Part shown: piece after piece, positions 59,730-64,000 of the stretch | Layout: every line of letters begins with the position of its first letter | Numbering within the stretch: position 1 is the first letter of the stretch | Program-made: the position numbers and the translations under genes | Notes under the pieces: generated by a model | Seen by the model: only the letters and a program-made list of their open reading frames with translations | Told to the model about the DNA's origin: nothing | Databases searched by the model: none | Source: Lanius collurio | Lineage: Eukaryota > Chordata > Aves > Passeriformes > Laniidae | Assembly (NCBI GenBank): GCA_020086605.1 | Contig: JACBWW010000045.1 | Location: forward strand, 6,167,857 to 6,231,856 | DNA length: 64,000 nt | Direction: 5' to 3'

Positions 59730-62697
59730 AAGTTGGACCTATATTCTCCTACACAAGAAACTTGCAGTTTTTGTGCCACCCTTATCACTGGACATTGTGT
59801 CACCTTCCTGCAATGCATTCAGCAACAGAACAAGCATCTGCCACGTGCTTTGCTCATGTTCCTCCAGAGAGGCCTGTGCAGGAGAGAGTTTTGCATTGGC
59901 ATCTTTGGATTCACCCTCCCCATCACTGAAGGCTCAGTAAAGAACGTGATGACAAAGAGTTCTGACCCAGAAACAGGCAATGATATCCACTGATCTGCCT
60001 GATGGGCTTAACTTGCCCTGAGCCTGCAGACTTTGCCCTCTGCACAATTTCAATTGATCCTGGAACACAAGGCTGAGACCTGTGGCAACCTGGGGGCACA
60101 GGACTGGTCTCTACGTGGCAGCAGCAAAGGAGAAAAACCTTGCCACAGTTCACAGTATAAACTGTCACGTCTCATGAACCAGAGCACTTTTAGTGGAGAG
60201 TTAAAGCTGAGAGAATACCACTGTTAGTGTGGTAATCTCTCACTGCCACATTTGTACCCTTTCCCTATGCCAGAGCTAGGGATCCCACAGGTGTGGATTA
60301 GCTCAGCACACTAACCTGGCAGAAAAGTATTCTTTTTTATTTTTCCCCTACTAATTTTGTATCACATAAAGTGCTAAGGCTGCTGAACAAATCCACTTTG
60401 CACGTGGATAAAGTGAGGGAAATATAAACGACTGCCACCCTGAGAGTCACCTCCTCTTACATTAAATGAAGCCTGATGTGTGTTCTCATCACAGGAAAAA
60501 CCACATTCTCTGGGGCTGAGCCTCAAACTCATCTTCAGCGACTTGTCTGGCCAAAAATAGACAAGTCTGCATGTGCAGGAGAAGATCAGCATTAATCTTG
60601 CTTCTCTCTGTCTTTAGCACATGCCATCTTCATTTATTTCTAAAAAGGACTGAGTGGACAAGCAAGGAATTCTGAGTGCAGCTTGCACAATTTTGCTTTT
60701 CACAAGTAAGTTCAGTGTGAGCAATATTTACGGAACTAAGAGACACAAAAGGAAGAAAACTTTAGAACAAACCAAAAATGTAGAACAGGAGAAGAGCCTT
60801 GTTTTCACACAGCCCCATCCTGCTAGAACCGTGCTGGATGATGAGGATGCACGTCAGACTTCAGGGCAAGGTTCCTCCTTCAGAAAAGAGAAACATACCG
60901 TTGATTTCAGTGGGAGTTACTAAAGACCCTGTTAAGTTAAACATAAATATTGAGTGAACCAAAACCAATATAGGGAGTGTATACAAACACATTCCTGCTC
61001 AGTGTAATTCTTCTCATTCCTCAAAGCTGCAACACCTGCTTTTCAAGATATTTAACTAGGTCAATCTTTTAAATAACATGATGGAATTATATAATAAAAT
61101 CAGTTTACGTACTAAATAACTACATCATATAACTGGTTTATCCCCCTTGAAAGGAGCTGTTTAAATAATCCCACTGTTGGCTCACGTAAAAGGACACAGT
61201 TGTAAAACGTGTCCCATTATTGTCCCCAAAAATGACTTTTTGTGGAGTTAGCATAGCTGTGGAAAAACCTTTGATGCAGATGTGGTGATGGAAGTTCCTC
61301 CACACACCACCAATAAATGAGATGTGCTACACATAAGGGCAGAACAGTAAAATGCAAAATAAAATTCCATCTCTTTCTAGCAAGTGAAACTATTATTAAT
61401 ATGCTCAATAAGCAATTACCATGGCTGAGCATTCCACAAGTTTTTATCTTATTCTTCCATTGAACAATTCGAATAAAGATTCCTTAACATGATCTTTAGC
61501 TTTAATCAGGCCTATTTTTGTCCATCTGCCTGGAAGCTCTTCATTAGCATTACTAATGCCTTCATCATGTGCATTACTTCCATCAAAATGAACTTTACTT
61601 CCACCCAGAAATCTGCTTGCTGAAGGGAGGGCTCTGGTGAGATACATGTAAGGCTACTCCACTGATAATTATTCATTCTCTGTAGAATTCTTGTTTGTTG
61701 GGGTTTTGTATCATGTACAGAAATGATAAACACTCTTTGTCCATGATAGAGCTTGCTCTGTAGACAAAACAAAGTTCCCATGCAGAGCAGCCTGACCATT
61801 AAATACCCAGTTTGGTTCTGTTTGCTCTGAGCAGCCCTGGGCAGCTAAAGAAATGTGGTTTGTTAAGAGAATGGCTGTGGAATTCAGTGTTTGTGAAGAT
61901 GTACAAAGGCAGCATAAACAGAAAGGTCTCTAGTGCTGGATGTGGTCAAGGGAAGCCTTGTAGTAAATAAAAGGAGTTTATCGTGAGCTGTTCAGTTATG
62001 TTTGGGAAGCAAATTGTGCTGTGAAATATGAACATCAAAAGATATTTTCTAAACAATTTGGGGAAAATCCTGCAGCAAGATGAGCCCCTGGGGCTGTGGG
62101 GAGATGTGCAGAACAGAGAGAAGGAACCTCCAGGAGTCTGCATGGGGAAAAAATGTCCCAGTGTGAAGAAACAGCTTTTCTGTTTCCTTCTGCAGAACTG
62201 CAGGCAGGGATAGAATTGCACTGTCAGAGACAGACAGAACTGAGGGTCTGAAACACCAGAGATGACAGAAAAAGAGCAAAAAATTAGAAGCTTTTACCGA
62301 GACCTCGAATACTCTATTTAAACCCACAATTACTACTGGGATCTGACTCTAACTCAAAAAGATGTACTACATTGTTAAAATTGTAAGGTAGGGTAGCACA
62401 TGTGAGTAATCATAATTGTATGTTTAAAAAGTGAGATACAGTGTTTAGTGGCAATGTTAACATTTTTTTTCTCTCTGTACAGATCATCTCCAGTTCTTTC
62501 AGGCTTAGAAGAAAACTCAGCATTGTGAGACATAACTGTGTTTTATTCACATCCAGCAGTTATGTCCTAGAATAGAAAATATTGGGAAAAAAATAGAAGT
62601 ACAAATGCAAAAAATTTTGATTATTCTCTGGAATAGGATGTTTTAAAAGTAAAGAGAAAAAAAGAGAATCGATGATTAATTTATTACCATTACATCA
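59730..62697. other. Unique non-coding sequence
   Basis: No gene or interspersed repeat was recognised. Frames reach 95 codons. One at 60,654-60,923 has a basic, protein-like middle (RHKRKK) but no known family and no flanking exon signals I trust. Confidence 0.5.
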
Positions 62698-62729
62698 TAT
62701 TTATTTATTTATTTATTTATTTATTTAGC
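62698..62729. repeat. TTTA tetranucleotide microsatellite
   Basis: About seven uninterrupted TTTA/ATTT units. Length is likely polymorphic. Confidence 0.93.
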
Positions 62730-64000
62730 TGTTTGCTTAGTTTTTCTTGTGGGGAAAGCCCAAAATCAAGCAAAATAATGTCTTTATTTTTTTACATTGT
62801 TCTCTGAAGTAATTCTGTGCAATTTTTTATACATGCCGTGTTTCTAGAAAACATGAATGGAGCAAGAATTACGTTTTCTTACTGCTCTCTTGAAACCTGA
62901 ACGCAGAAAATCTTTTGGAGAAGATAAATCTGGTTGTGATCTAGAATTATAGACTATGTGGTCAAAACAGAGAAAAGAGGGACAACAGCACTCACCTAAA
63001 TGAGTTAATTGCTTCAAGGAGGGAAAACGCTTGTAATAAAGTAAGACATTGGAAAATAGAAACCTAAAACCCGTACTGATGTTTTGTTTGTGTTAGGGGA
63101 GCCTGGCCTGGAGTAAATTAAAATCACTAATGATTTTTTTCAGATTAAAACAATTATTCAGTTTAATGAAAAAGTGCCTTGACACGAGGAAACTTCATAT
63201 TTTTACAGTATCATCATTTAATAATGGTATAGCTCATCCAGCTTTAGGTTTTAAATCAGATTTACTAAGTCAGGTTGAACTGCAGGTTTGCTGTTTGCAC
63301 AATTACCTCCCCAACATATTCAGTGTGGAAACTTTCCTAAAGAACAGGTGGGAAACTCTCAGTTTCCTCTTCCTACGGCTGAGGACAAGCACAATGTGTG
63401 AGTTACCCTGGAGCTGAAAGGTTTCTGGCCCCAGGAATGAGCTGTGGTGCAGCCACCTCAGAGCTGGGGAAAAACAAACTGTACCTGAAGCCGGGCAGAA
63501 TTGACCTTGCTGAAATCCTCAGCCATTTAAAGGAATGTTCAGAAGCTGTGGCTTTAATTAACAGTTGTGATACTGTGCATGGTTGTAATGTGAAATGTCA
63601 CTGTTTAAAGGGTAATATAAGATGTTTTAATGTACCTTCAAATCACTAATAAAATTTATACAAGTGTGATAGTAACTTCTTGTGACTTCATTTACAGAAA
63701 CACTATAGAATGTTCAGTTATTGCCTCTAGAAAGTCAGGAATTCATGGTTTAGATTAAATTAAGCTTTAGCAAACAAGTAATTCTTGGAATTATCAGTGA
63801 GTGGGTTCTCTGTGGATTTAAGTTTGCAAATAAATAACATTTATTAAGTAGTCAAAGAGAGTTTTTTAGAAAGGGAGGTAACCTTGTCAATAAAGACTAT
63901 CTATTCAAATGCAATTAACACTCTCCATTTATTTTAATTGCTTAGCAGTTAATACTTCTAATCCTATTTTCCCACCTGTTAAGATAAGCTATTCCACCCC
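62730..64000. other. Unique AT-rich non-coding sequence to the window end
   Basis: No gene or repeat was recognised. Two frames of 95 and 83 codons (63,130-63,417 and 63,398-63,649) overlap and lack domains. Confidence 0.5.

Noticed and set aside
60654..60923. 89-codon plus-strand frame with a basic RHKRKK patch
   Set aside because: No homologous family recognised and no convincing exon boundaries or promoter.

Overview
This window reads as non-coding vertebrate nuclear DNA, most likely from a bird and plausibly a passerine or other neoavian. It is AT-rich with short GC-rich islands. It carries at least seven fragments of the avian CR1 LINE and one piece of a long terminal repeat (LTR) that closely resembles the common avian ERVL-type LTR. 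It also holds scattered minisatellites, microsatellites and A-rich tracts, plus one assembly gap of 397 N. No operons, ribosome binding sites, CRISPR arrays or prokaryotic genes are present. No open reading frame has a recognisable domain, and the longest, 179 codons, is close to what stop-free chance gives over 64 kb. I therefore annotate no protein-coding gene. The window is best read as intergenic or deep intronic sequence; short internal exons cannot be excluded without alignment.

Layout: 1-9.2 kb is mostly unique sequence with a 33-bp minisatellite at 2.2 kb and a CR1 remnant at 8.5 kb. A compact cluster of homeodomain-type motifs lies at 9.25-9.42 kb. A CR1 fragment sits at 10.95-11.28 kb and a six-copy 49-bp minisatellite at 15.85-16.15 kb. 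From 17 to 29 kb there are A-rich tracts, a small CR1 end, the gap (23,010-23,406) and a longer CR1 (23.8-24.2 kb). The densest accessory stretch is 29.3-31.6 kb: an antisense LTR piece, about 600 bp of CpG-rich DNA, a 12.2-copy CpG-rich 55-bp minisatellite, a CR1 3' end and an older opposing CR1. From 31.6 to 45 kb the sequence is mostly unique, with one CR1 at 39.2 kb. A small CpG cluster with a CTCF-like motif lies at 45.3-45.65 kb. At 55.1-55.95 kb there is a GC-rich, G-quadruplex-prone repeat followed by a TATA/CCAAT promoter-like block that may be a retroviral LTR or a cellular promoter. The remainder is unique sequence with a few short duplications and a TTTA microsatellite.

No genes here can be said to work together. 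The places most worth a second look are the 55.1-55.95 kb promoter-like island, the 29.3-31.1 kb CpG-rich composite and the 9.3 kb motif cluster. Repeat-family calls come from recognising conserved sequence blocks by eye, not from a database search, and element edges are approximate to about 10-30 bp. I found no convincing previously undescribed system.
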